From: Limnochordia bacterium
GTDB lineage: Bacteria > Bacillota > Limnochordia > Darwinibacteriales > SLO01
DNA length: 11,984 nt
Direction of reading: 5' to 3'
NCBI GenBank assembly: GCA_007132635.1
Contig: SLOG01000117.1
Span: 1 to 11,984 of the forward strand
Below the pieces are notes generated by a model. That model did no database searches. It worked only from the letters and a program-made list of their open reading frames with translations, and was not told the origin of the DNA. The position numbers and the translations under genes were made by a program. Below are positions 1-7,542 of the stretch, one piece after another (the first letter of the stretch is position 1; each line of letters opens with the position of its first letter).

Positions 1-190
1 CAACATCCATAAGCTGTGAAAAAATGGTTCGGCCAGTGTACATAATTGCATATATCGATCAAAGATTAAACTGCGTAGACACTGGCAAGCTACGAGTTGA
101 AGTCGATAAAAACTTTAACAGCACTTAATTCACTGCATCACTTTGATTTACAGGCACGAATATTTTTCTTAATTGGACACTACTGATCAT
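1..190. other. Left-edge non-coding stretch with a weak inverted repeat
   Basis: No convincing coding sequence is visible on either strand. The only structure seen is an 8-bp inverted repeat, GCCAGTGT at 32-39 and ACACTGGC at 79-86, separated by 39 bases. The loop is long, there is no adjacent T-run, and an 8-bp match at this range could easily be chance. The stretch lies just beyond the stop codon of the minus-strand fragment at 191-502, so it may hold that gene's 3' end. Confidence 0.3.
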
Positions 191-502
191 TTACATACTT
201 GTTCTGTCTTTTTGCTCACCGGATTTAAAGCTGTTTCCGAAGGACAGATTTCCGGCCATCCACTCTTGATTCCAGATCATAATGGTGTTATACCGGTTTC
301 CATCGATAACTGTGACAGTCCCGTGAGATTCCATTCCAAGCATCTTGTCCGATGTGCCGACAGTGCTCTCGAACTCATATCCAGGTGCCAGTATCAGCCA
401 GGTGGCAATGTTCGAACCCTGATGAAGCTGATTTTTACCACTTCCGGAGTAAAACTTTTTTTTTAAGACTGTACTTACCAACATTGAAAAACGCAAAATC
501 AT
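191..502 (-). pseudogene. 3' fragment of an unidentified gene, or a small ORF of about 103 aa
   Basis: The minus strand from about 440 down to the stop at 191 reads as natural protein: ATWLILAPGYEFES, then GTVTVIDGNRYNTIMIW, ending DRTSM. It has alternating hydrophobic residues and a balanced composition, unlike the plus-strand frame over the same bases. I do not recognise the family. An ATG at 502 preceded by AGGAAG would give about 103 residues, beginning MILRFSMLVSTVLKKKF, but this start region is low in complexity and includes a run of nine A (plus-strand T at 456-464). It also overlaps the probable 5' end of the divergent PL6 gene. The better reading is the C-terminal end of a larger protein truncated by rearrangement, with the extent upstream of about 440 uncertain. 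A genuine small gene is the alternative. Confidence 0.35.
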
Positions 503-2679
503 CTTTTTTTTCTTCCTGCAGGAGGTGCCGGTTTTATTTCGCAGCGAATCGATTTCTCTTCTTCTGCTTTGTGCTTGCCATAATGATCGGCACCGCAATT
601 TCACCCGCTCTGAGTAATGGCGGACAGCTGGTCCGAAATATGGAGGAACTCGAAGTGGCTCTGTCAGAGGCAAAGCCGGGTGATGAGATTGTCATGGCGA
701 ACGGCACCTGGTGGGATGCTGATATCCATTTTACAGGTCAAGGAGAACTCGGAGATTCGATTACACTCCGGGCCGAGACCCCCGGAAAAGTAATCCTGAC
801 CGGAGAGTCCCGCATCAGAATCGGGGGCTCCTATCTGAAGGTTGATGGACTGGTTTTCAGGGATGGCTACCTTTCAGATCTGCGCGGCGCCGTTATAGAC
901 TTCAGGTCCGGAGGAGAGTTAGCCCATCACAGCCGCGTGACAAATATCATGATTCTCGATTATGTGCCGCAAAACAACCCCGGACTGAGCCGTGACCTTC
1001 GACAATTCTGGGTTTTCTTTCGAGGTACTCACAACCGAATGGATCACAGTCATCTGGAGGGCAAAGACTCCAACGGGCCAACCGTAGTGGTCCGAGCATC
1101 GGGCCCAGCCTATCACCGCATTGACAACAACTACTTTGGCCCACGTCCCAATCTCGGCTATAATGGTGGCGAAACCATCCTCATGGGTGTCGGTGAAGAG
1201 TCCCATCATAATTTCCAGGTGCTTGTGGAGCAAAATCTTTTCGAAGAATGTGACGGGGAAATTGAGATTATCTCCAACAAGTCCGGGCAAAACCACTACA
1301 GATACAACACGTTTCTTCGCAGTGACGGTACCCTGACATTGAGAAACGGCGATGAGGCTACAGTGGAAGGAAACTTTTTTCTCGGGGACGGGAAAGAGGG
1401 ATCAGGCGGTATTCGGATTACCGGCAGGGATCACGTGATAATCAACAACTATTTTGCCAATCTGGAGGGAAGCGGACAACGCTCGGCCATCAGCATCGTC
1501 AATCACTACCCGGACGACAGTTTTCCTTCCGGTAACATGTACAACCAGGTTCAGCGGCCGATTATCGCTTTCAACACATTGGTAAACAACACATCAGCCC
1601 TGGAAATTGGCGTCAGGGATATTCATCCGGAAGGACGGCCCATTGAAGATGCCCTGATCGCGAACAATATTGTGGTCGGCAGTGTCAGTCCGCTCATCGT
1701 TCAGGGTGGGCCCATTGAGAATTTTACCTGGGCTGGAAACCTGTTTCATGGCGGTAGTCCGGGTATAGAGGTTGAGGAAGGGATTATCCAGAAAGATCCT
1801 CTATTGCAATTGATGGAGGATGGACTTTGGCGGCTTGAAGCTGGCAGTCCGGCAATTGGAGCTGCTTTTGGGGTGTTCGATTATGTGAGCGAGGATATAT
1901 TCGGTCAGCAAAGAACAGATCCAAAGGACATTGGTGCCGAGCAATACTCCGGGGATCCCGATCTCCGCAGTCCGCTGAAACCAGGCGATACGGGCCCTGA
2001 CTGGATTACACGGGTCTGTTATGAAGGGAAATCACTGCGGCAGCCGAAACTGGTAGAACCCAGTCAAGATTCCTTTGTTTCCGGAGAACCGGATTTTGAA
2101 TGGACACCAGTGCCGTCGGTTTCAGAGTACCAGGTTCAGATCGCTATGGGTAATTTTCTGCCCCATAATATTCTGCTCGATACACTCATTTCACATACAA
2201 GGTTCTCCATTCCTTATGAGCTCGAAGGACCAGAGATTTATCGCTGGAGAGTTCGCGGTCTATCGGCTCAGGATGATGAGGATGAATCGGCCTGTCCGTG
2301 GGATATTGCGTCGATCGGCCCCTGGTCAGATGTTGGTACATTCCGAACCCGGAGACCGATATCGGTGATAGATTATTCCGGAGAAGTTCCTGCCGTTTTT
2401 TCTCTTGGCCAGAACTATCCGAATCCGTTCAATCCCTCTACGGTAATCGAATATTCTCTGCCGGTGAACTCCCATGTCACCTTGCGGGTCTATGATGTCC
2501 TTGGAAGGGAGGTGAGCGTGCTGGTCAATGAGAAGCAAATTTCCGGCTATCATCAAACCGTCTTTGACATTGGCTCGTTCTCCTCCGGAGTCTATTTCTA
2601 TCGTCTTGAGGCGGTGGCGTCAGATGGCTCGGGACATGGAAAATATGTCGAAACCCGGCATATGATGGTGATCAAATGA
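484..2679 (+). CDS. Secreted PL6-family polysaccharide lyase (chondroitinase B/alginate lyase type) with T9SS tail
   Basis: This is a polysaccharide lyase that should beta-eliminate a uronic-acid polymer at or outside the cell surface. Numbered from the TTG at 484 (731 residues), a long basic n-region and the core FLFFCFVLAIMIG form a signal peptide. The PL6 right-handed beta-helix follows at about 50-430, opening with LVRNMEELEVALSEAKPGDEI. The motif EIEIISNK gives Glu259, Glu261 and Lys266, and Arg287 lies exactly 21 residues after the lysine. In Pedobacter chondroitinase B the calcium ligands Glu243/Glu245 and catalytic Lys250/Arg271 have the same spacing, so the site appears intact. After the PL6 C-terminal 'DIFGQQR..DIGAEQY' come an Fn3-like domain (about 523-635) and a T9SS type A sorting domain (about 640-731, NYPNPFNP). 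The start is uncertain: an in-frame ATG at 352 adds non-protein-like sequence, ATG 583 would cut the signal peptide, and an AGGAGG at 520-525 has no in-frame start after it. Substrate cannot be fixed from sequence; GH88 next door favours a glycosaminoglycan-like polymer. Confidence 0.9.
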   Translation: MKNAKSSFFSSCRRCRFYFAANRFLFFCFVLAIMIGTAISPALSNGGQLVRNMEELEVALSEAKPGDEIVMANGTWWDADIHFTGQGELGDSITLRAETPGKVILTGESRIRIGGSYLKVDGLVFRDGYLSDLRGAVIDFRSGGELAHHSRVTNIMILDYVPQNNPGLSRDLRQFWVFFRGTHNRMDHSHLEGKDSNGPTVVVRASGPAYHRIDNNYFGPRPNLGYNGGETILMGVGEESHHNFQVLVEQNLFEECDGEIEIISNKSGQNHYRYNTFLRSDGTLTLRNGDEATVEGNFFLGDGKEGSGGIRITGRDHVIINNYFANLEGSGQRSAISIVNHYPDDSFPSGNMYNQVQRPIIAFNTLVNNTSALEIGVRDIHPEGRPIEDALIANNIVVGSVSPLIVQGGPIENFTWAGNLFHGGSPGIEVEEGIIQKDPLLQLMEDGLWRLEAGSPAIGAAFGVFDYVSEDIFGQQRTDPKDIGAEQYSGDPDLRSPLKPGDTGPDWITRVCYEGKSLRQPKLVEPSQDSFVSGEPDFEWTPVPSVSEYQVQIAMGNFLPHNILLDTLISHTRFSIPYELEGPEIYRWRVRGLSAQDDEDESACPWDIASIGPWSDVGTFRTRRPISVIDYSGEVPAVFSLGQNYPNPFNPSTVIEYSLPVNSHVTLRVYDVLGREVSVLVNEKQISGYHQTVFDIGSFSSGVYFYRLEAVASDGSGHGKYVETRHMMVIK

Positions 2680-2725
2680 TGTTGCGATAATAATGATCTT
2701 ACAATAATAATGATGTTGCAATAAT
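2675..2725 (+). repeat. Short direct repeat over the PL6 stop codon
   Basis: A 17-bp unit, AATGATGTTGCRATAAT, occurs at 2675-2691 and 2709-2725 with one mismatch and a 34-bp period. The first copy includes the TGA stop of the PL6 gene at 2677-2679. The sequence between is AT-rich and also repeats 'ataataatgat'. This looks like a local slippage or duplication product in the convergent gap; no function is apparent. Confidence 0.6.
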
Positions 2726-2732
2726 GTTCTAC

Positions 2733-2751
2733 AGCCCCATGCGACAGGGCT
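2733..2751. terminator. Weak hairpin in the convergent gap, possible terminator
   Basis: AGCCC (2733-2737) and GGGCT (2747-2751) form a 5-bp GC-rich stem with a 9-base loop. It sits 54 bases after the plus-strand PL6 stop and 64 bases after the minus-strand operon stop, where a bidirectional terminator would be expected. No T-run follows on either strand, so intrinsic termination is doubtful. Confidence 0.2.
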
Positions 2752-2815
2752 ATGATATCGCATTGTGTTACTTACAAAATATTGCCGTCCGAATAAAGGA
2801 CCAGCAATTTCCAGT

Positions 2816-5194
2816 TCAATCTATCGATATTGCTTGCTGCTTCAGAGCTTGCCGGCGCAGGATCGCTTCCAGAAAATAATAATCCGAATAAATGAGCGGG
2901 GTATCTATCTCGTACCCATGGGGGTGGTGACCGGTACCGCTTCTGAGCAAGAAACCAAAGCTCTCCCCGGGCCTTGTCCGGTAATTTGAAATCAGGCTGT
3001 TCAGCACCTCGTCAGCTCTGCCCATATAATATTCTTCTCTTTCCGGGACCAGCTCGCTGAGTTCATAGAGCGCGGAGACCATAATGGCGGCAGCCGATGC
3101 ATCCCTGACCTCATTGGGGATTTCGGGCGCATTGAAATCCCAGTAGGGCACCAGGTCCTCGGGCAGATTGCTATGGTACAACATAAATTCGGCAATCTTT
3201 TCGGCCTGATCCAAAAACTCGGGTATACCGGTAAACCGATAGGTCATGGTGAAACCGTACAGCCCCCATGCTTGTCCCCGCGCCCAGGCCGACTCGTCAC
3301 TGGCCCCCTGATGGGTATTCCGGTTCTGGACCTCTCCCGTTTTCGGGTTAAAGTCAATCACATGATAAGAACTGTTGTCCTCCCGGAAATGATGTTCCAG
3401 TGTCGTCCAGGCGTGCTCCACGGCAATATCGTAGAAAATTGAATCCCCGGTAACCTCGGCAACCCAGAAAAGCAATTCGAGGTTCATCATATTGTCGATA
3501 ATGACCGGATAATCCCAACGATGGGTGTTATGGTCCCAGGATCGGATAGCCCCGACGGTCTCGCTGTAGCGGGTAATCAGTGTCTGGGCCGACTCAATGA
3601 TGATATCCAGGTACTCCGGATCACCTGTCAAACGATATCCGTGGCCAAAACTGCCGAATATTTTGAAGCCCATATCGTGAGTGCCACCATTGGTCTTCTC
3701 CCGTTCGATATGCGCGGTACGTTCACGGGCCTGATCCAGCCAGAACGCATCACCGGTGTACTCGTACATCATCCATAGGTTGCCGGGAAAAAATCCGCTG
3801 GTCCAATCTGTGGAGGCAACCACATGGAGCGTTTCCTCTCTGATGGATCGGGGGCTCACCAGAGGGCCTCTGCGCCCTTCCGGGGTGATTGCGATGGAAG
3901 CATCCAGCTCCTCAAGCATAAGCCTCATTTGGCGCTCAGCGGTACTCATCACAGCCTCGATTTCATCTTCAGGGGCTATGTAAAAAGCCTGGGAGTAAAA
4001 CGTCTCGCCACCCGAGGAAAACTCAAAGCGCAATACGGCTTCCGGAAAACCGGAATAGTTGATGGTTTTGCCGGTCGCATATTTTTGCCCATTTTTTATC
4101 CAGTTGATTTGAACATTACTTTCCCACTCGAATTCGGGTGGATTATCAGCCATGGCCCCTTCGGCGGGCCGGAGGGGCTCAAGGTATGGATCTTCAATAT
4201 CAACGATGATCTGCATGCTCGCTTCGTCCACCTCTATCCGGTTGATCCGGGGGGGATGCATGGTTCTCCTTGCTACAAATGTATGGCCATTCTGAAGTGC
4301 GTGTCTGACGGCCTCTTCGGTAAGCTCCTCGGCCAGCAATATCGTATGAACGGCGTCATTTGCCACATAGGTCTGATGCGTATCGTCGGATCCATGAACA
4401 AAAATGTCATGATCGCGGTAATGATCCATCAGTATTTTATCGAACAGTTTAATCGCGTCGTCTTGCCTGCTGTTCAGGCATCCCGAGGTGAATTCAATGC
4501 CAAGATTGCTTGGAAAACGAATAATGTGATCCCCAAAATTGGCAGCAGCATTATCCATTGAGGCATCGAACAAATCATTCCAGCGGTGCGGCGGGACATA
4601 GGAGGAGGTATGCGCCCAGTATCCCAAACCATTTCTGGACTCAATACAGGCCCATCTGTTATCATCGGTCTGGTCCCTTCTTGCAAAACCGCAATCATTG
4701 AAAAGGCTCACCAGGTGTGGATGCTGTGAGAGTTCATTCGCCCGGATTGCCAGCATGCCAGCATCCCCCAGATCCGGATAGAAAGCCGATGTTTCCATGC
4801 CCTCATAGGCCCAGATCATGGACGGTTGTTCATCAATCCATCGTGTCCAGGGCCAGGTCGTTTCCGTCGTTGTACCAGGATCTCTTTCTCCTTCGCGCAC
4901 AGTGTAGGTAAGGTCATGATCGGCAATGGCCAGGATGGAGTAGCCGGCATCGGCAAACATATATATCAGGTGATCGGGTTCTGCCCGGCCATCACTTTTA
5001 ATGGTATGGGAGTGAAAATTCGCCATGTATTGATTCACCCGCTCCCAGTCGATACCGGCATAGGGATTTTTCATTACTTTGGGTCCCGATGCAAAAGTCA
5101 CGGACCATGAAAGTACTACCCCGGTAAATATCAATGGTATCAGTCTGTAAGTGGTTAATCGGCAATAATTTATTTGACTTTCCTGTAGTATCAT
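2816..5194 (-). CDS. PHP-type metallo-hydrolase domain fused to GH88 unsaturated glucuronyl hydrolase
   Basis: The predicted role is removal of the 4,5-unsaturated uronic acid that lyases leave on oligosaccharide ends, with an added metal-dependent hydrolase. Numbered from the ATG at 5194 (792 residues), a signal peptide ends near residue 35 (PLIFTGVVLSWSVTFA). The PHP domain (about 55-310) shows HSHTIKSDG with the HSH at 61-63, IADHD with the DHD at 92-94, a NELSQHPH segment near 153-160, AHTSS with His195, and HGSDDTH at 267-273, all typical metal-ligand motifs. An Ig-like linker spans about 311-410. The GH88 barrel (about 415-785) has DWTSGFFPGNLW, THDMGF (Asp507), IIDNMMNL (Asp567) and SDESAWARGQAWGLYGF. 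The two aspartates are 60 apart, close to the catalytic Asp88/Asp149 spacing of Bacillus UGL. The ATG at 5194 follows a good AAAGGGGAAAGC ribosome site; the upstream TTG at 5212 is less likely. It is the last gene of the operon, 29 bp after the beta-helix gene. The PHP substrate is unknown. There is no T9SS tail, so a periplasmic location is likely. Confidence 0.9.
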   Translation of the reverse strand: MILQESQINYCRLTTYRLIPLIFTGVVLSWSVTFASGPKVMKNPYAGIDWERVNQYMANFHSHTIKSDGRAEPDHLIYMFADAGYSILAIADHDLTYTVREGERDPGTTTETTWPWTRWIDEQPSMIWAYEGMETSAFYPDLGDAGMLAIRANELSQHPHLVSLFNDCGFARRDQTDDNRWACIESRNGLGYWAHTSSYVPPHRWNDLFDASMDNAAANFGDHIIRFPSNLGIEFTSGCLNSRQDDAIKLFDKILMDHYRDHDIFVHGSDDTHQTYVANDAVHTILLAEELTEEAVRHALQNGHTFVARRTMHPPRINRIEVDEASMQIIVDIEDPYLEPLRPAEGAMADNPPEFEWESNVQINWIKNGQKYATGKTINYSGFPEAVLRFEFSSGGETFYSQAFYIAPEDEIEAVMSTAERQMRLMLEELDASIAITPEGRRGPLVSPRSIREETLHVVASTDWTSGFFPGNLWMMYEYTGDAFWLDQARERTAHIEREKTNGGTHDMGFKIFGSFGHGYRLTGDPEYLDIIIESAQTLITRYSETVGAIRSWDHNTHRWDYPVIIDNMMNLELLFWVAEVTGDSIFYDIAVEHAWTTLEHHFREDNSSYHVIDFNPKTGEVQNRNTHQGASDESAWARGQAWGLYGFTMTYRFTGIPEFLDQAEKIAEFMLYHSNLPEDLVPYWDFNAPEIPNEVRDASAAAIMVSALYELSELVPEREEYYMGRADEVLNSLISNYRTRPGESFGFLLRSGTGHHPHGYEIDTPLIYSDYYFLEAILRRQALKQQAISID

Positions 5195-5208
5195 GCTTTC
5201 CCCTTTTA
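5195..5208 (-). promoter_or_regulatory. Ribosome binding site deciding the start of the PHP-GH88 gene
   Basis: On the minus strand AAAAGGGGAAAGC lies directly before the ATG at 5194. It is the clearest purine-rich Shine-Dalgarno-like sequence in the window and makes this ATG preferable to the in-frame TTG at 5212, which would also lengthen the signal-peptide n-region by six residues. Confidence 0.6.
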
Positions 5209-5223
5209 TCAAAAAAACGGGCT

Positions 5224-7374
5224 CTAATTATTGTCATAACCGATGTTCTCCAGCGCCTCGGGCCCAAGCCTTTCTTTCAACTGCTGCAGGTACAGGCTTT
5301 GGGGCTGCACATGGGTTCGGTGAGACTCCCAGTAACCGTAGCTGTAGCCAAACTCACGCAAGTTCCAGTTGTGAAAAGGTCCGTTCGCCATTCTTCCGAC
5401 ATGTCCAATCGCCCAGTTTTGCGCAGTAGGGGGCCTCTGACAAACCAACTCTCCACCGCTGGTGTTCCATGCTACAAAATTTGCCCCTGCCCAGCCCTGG
5501 CCGGTGCCATAGCTCAAGCGGTTCATTAAAGCGATTCCATAGGACTCCTCTATGTTATCAAAAAGACCTCCGGCAGCCCATAGAAAATGAGGCTCGCTCC
5601 AGGTCAGGCTTTGTGCCGCCTGGCCGTCCAGAAATACATTTGGGCCTTCCACCCTTGAACCCAGGGAGTAGGCGTGCCGGTTATTGATGGCGTATGTGCG
5701 TTTAATTAGCGCATGCTGACCCTGCAGCCTCCATCCATATCGCCCAACATATACACCGGTCGGTGCGTAGGTTCTTCCACTGGGGTCATATCCCGGACCA
5801 GCATAAAAGGATCTTTGAGCGACCAGGGTCGATGCATCCTTGAACGTGATCCCGATACTGCCTCTGCCTGTGCTGTATGCCCCATTCGTCCCGTAGAAGT
5901 GTTCCACGGTCACATTCCGAACCCAGGCATTTTTAATATTGTCAAAGTCAAGGAACCTGTCGGCATGCCGGGTATCATCGACCCCATCCTGATTGAGTTT
6001 CCAAAAAGAAATTGCGCGCAGATTTTCGATGCCAACCTGGCTGATTCTGTGCGGATCAGTGAAAGAGTAAATACGGCCTCCACCCCAAACCTGCTCGATA
6101 GCATTAACGATGGGATACTTCAACGTAATCCTGTCTCCTTCAATGGCAACAATCTTATTCTCAAATCTCAGATCAAAGGGAGCCCACCTGCTGTCCGGGC
6201 TGTTTGGAATACGATCCATTCCTATTTCCCGGATCCAGGCCGCATTGCCGCTTCGTTCAACGATAATCTTGTCTCCCACATTAAAATCGGGTTCAACTAT
6301 TTTCCATTCAAATTCCGGTATTCCCGATATCGTTCTCCCCTCGCCTGGTGACAAAAGTTCTATTTTATTTGCACTTGTAGTCGTAAACGAGTGGGTGCCC
6401 ACCGGGACATATTGATCCCGGATTTCCAAAGTATTCTCCGTATTTATTATGGGTCCCGAAGAACCTGCAACGTTGATCAGGATCCGCATAGACTGGCCGG
6501 TGGCGATTAACACGGTGGCCGGTTTATCCTCAAGGTGTTCGATAAGCTGTTCCAGAGTATGATTGTTCATAGGGTTGAGCCAGAAGCTCTTCATATCTCC
6601 CTGTCCCTCTCCGCGAAGAACAATACCGCTGCTGCTTATTCGCAAGGAACCCTGGATCTCGTAAACGCCGCTTTTCAGTAACAGTGCTCCCCGAAAGCCG
6701 TTCTCATCCAGGGGCAACTGGCTCATTTCATTTATGGCTTGCTGGATTCTCTGGGTATCATCACCCGGTTGTGGCTCCAGTGTGATTTTCACCGGGACAT
6801 CAGGAATGGACACCCCTCCACCCATATACCCGACGTGGGAAAAATCGGGAATGCGATTGCCCCGATAGTCGGGGATGTATACGAGACGCCCGTCCTCGCC
6901 CGGATGCACAATGCGGCTGTATCCGTCGGGCACCTGGTCGGGATCAAACACGCTGAAATAGAACGCATCCAGCAGCGAACCACCGGTGTTATACTGCAGT
7001 CTCAGTTCGATGCGGTATCTGCCGGGCTCGGGGTTGCCATTGAACGAGATGGTCATTTCGGTTCCTTCGGAAACGTTCCGGCTCAGAGACCGGTCCACCG
7101 AATCGTCATCTTTGCGAATCACGGTGGCCTCAAGCGATCCGTTCCCGGTGGGATGTACGACAATGGAGGGATACCTCTGTCCCGGCCTTAGGATAGCCGG
7201 ATATCCGATTTCAGTAACCATGTCGCTATGGATCATCTTTGGCGGATTGGCCCAGCTGAGTATTTCCGTGGCGCCTTTACCGGCAGCCAGGGCCTTGTGA
7301 TAATGCGCCCCTGCGTTTTCTTCAATAATGATACCGAACAGTATCAACACCAATGTTAATCCGATAACACGCAT
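5224..7374 (-). CDS. Secreted pectin-lyase-fold (beta-helix) protein, candidate polysaccharide lyase, copy 1
   Basis: The protein has 716 residues. MRVIGLTLVLILFGIII... is a signal peptide ending near residue 23 (NAGA). An Ig-like N-domain covers about 45-145. A segment resembling Pectate_lyase_3 begins near 195: ITLEPQPGDDTQRIQQAI, then GFRGALLLKSGVYEI and GIVLRGEG, the usual entry into a right-handed beta-helix. An insert around 320-390 contains YVPVGTHSF and FNVGDKIIVERSG. Rungs continue to about 540 (LRAISFWKLNQDGVDDTRHADRF, VRNVTVEHFYG). A conserved C-domain follows (NRHAYSLGSR, GPNVFLDGQA, GQGWAGANFVAWN, GYWESHRTHV). No characterised catalytic motif can be assigned. From memory, the PL29 chondroitin/hyaluronan lyases carry a Pectate_lyase_3-type domain, so PL29-like activity is a candidate to test and not a call. 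An epimerase or non-catalytic binding protein is also possible. It is tandem with a close paralog, 168 bp downstream of it, and has no T9SS tail. Confidence 0.85.
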   Translation of the reverse strand: MRVIGLTLVLILFGIIIEENAGAHYHKALAAGKGATEILSWANPPKMIHSDMVTEIGYPAILRPGQRYPSIVVHPTGNGSLEATVIRKDDDSVDRSLSRNVSEGTEMTISFNGNPEPGRYRIELRLQYNTGGSLLDAFYFSVFDPDQVPDGYSRIVHPGEDGRLVYIPDYRGNRIPDFSHVGYMGGGVSIPDVPVKITLEPQPGDDTQRIQQAINEMSQLPLDENGFRGALLLKSGVYEIQGSLRISSSGIVLRGEGQGDMKSFWLNPMNNHTLEQLIEHLEDKPATVLIATGQSMRILINVAGSSGPIINTENTLEIRDQYVPVGTHSFTTTSANKIELLSPGEGRTISGIPEFEWKIVEPDFNVGDKIIVERSGNAAWIREIGMDRIPNSPDSRWAPFDLRFENKIVAIEGDRITLKYPIVNAIEQVWGGGRIYSFTDPHRISQVGIENLRAISFWKLNQDGVDDTRHADRFLDFDNIKNAWVRNVTVEHFYGTNGAYSTGRGSIGITFKDASTLVAQRSFYAGPGYDPSGRTYAPTGVYVGRYGWRLQGQHALIKRTYAINNRHAYSLGSRVEGPNVFLDGQAAQSLTWSEPHFLWAAGGLFDNIEESYGIALMNRLSYGTGQGWAGANFVAWNTSGGELVCQRPPTAQNWAIGHVGRMANGPFHNWNLREFGYSYGYWESHRTHVQPQSLYLQQLKERLGPEALENIGYDNN
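6849..7119 (-). repeat. Near-identical tract shared with 9171-9441 (copy 1)
   Basis: Aligned by eye without gaps to 9171-9441, these 271 bases differ at 13 positions, about 95% identity, and the match includes many synonymous sites. The 3' ends of the same two genes (from about 5227 and 7546) match at only about three quarters of positions. The tract encodes roughly residues 86-175 of the beta-helix protein, its Ig-like N-domain. Confidence 0.75.
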
Positions 7375-7542
7375 AATCCCGATTTTTAATTTTTTTCGAT
7401 TTTTTCAGAAATTCATCTGCTCAAAATTTTGGATTCAAGCGGGCAGATGTAGTATTCATGGGAAAAATCATGCGCTATTTTATCCAGGCGCGAGCCCGCT
7501 CATGTTTACTTCATCTGATCCGGCCGTATCAGGCTTTTATCT
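7375..7542 (-). other. Gap between the tandem beta-helix genes
   Basis: This 168-bp gap separates two codirectional genes. Beyond the stop of the upstream gene is a small dyad, CTGAT (7515-7519) and ATCAG (7528-7532), around CCGGCCGT. A second dyad, CATCTGC (7414-7420) and GCAGATG (7443-7449), lies closer to the downstream start. Neither is followed by a T-run in the direction of transcription, so they look more like possible processing or mRNA-stabilising hairpins than terminators. No clear promoter is seen. Confidence 0.3.

Noticed and set aside
352..483. ATG at 352 as the start of the first PL6 gene
   Set aside because: The added 44 residues look like out-of-frame sequence and would place the hydrophobic signal core more than 65 residues from the N-terminus. 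The opposite strand reads better as protein here.
1369..1380. AAAC followed by six T in both PL6 genes (also near 11870) as a frameshift site
   Set aside because: It simply encodes the conserved Gly-Asn-Phe-Phe of the beta-helix, and both frames continue normally across it.
3824..4561. Plus-strand open frame of 245 codons opposite the PHP-GH88 gene
   Set aside because: The minus strand here encodes conserved PHP and linker sequence. The antisense product has no recognisable features, so it is a shadow.
7414..7449. CATCTGC/GCAGATG dyad as a transcription terminator
   Set aside because: The loop is 22 bases and no T-run follows in the minus-strand direction. Adjacent T-runs are on the plus strand.
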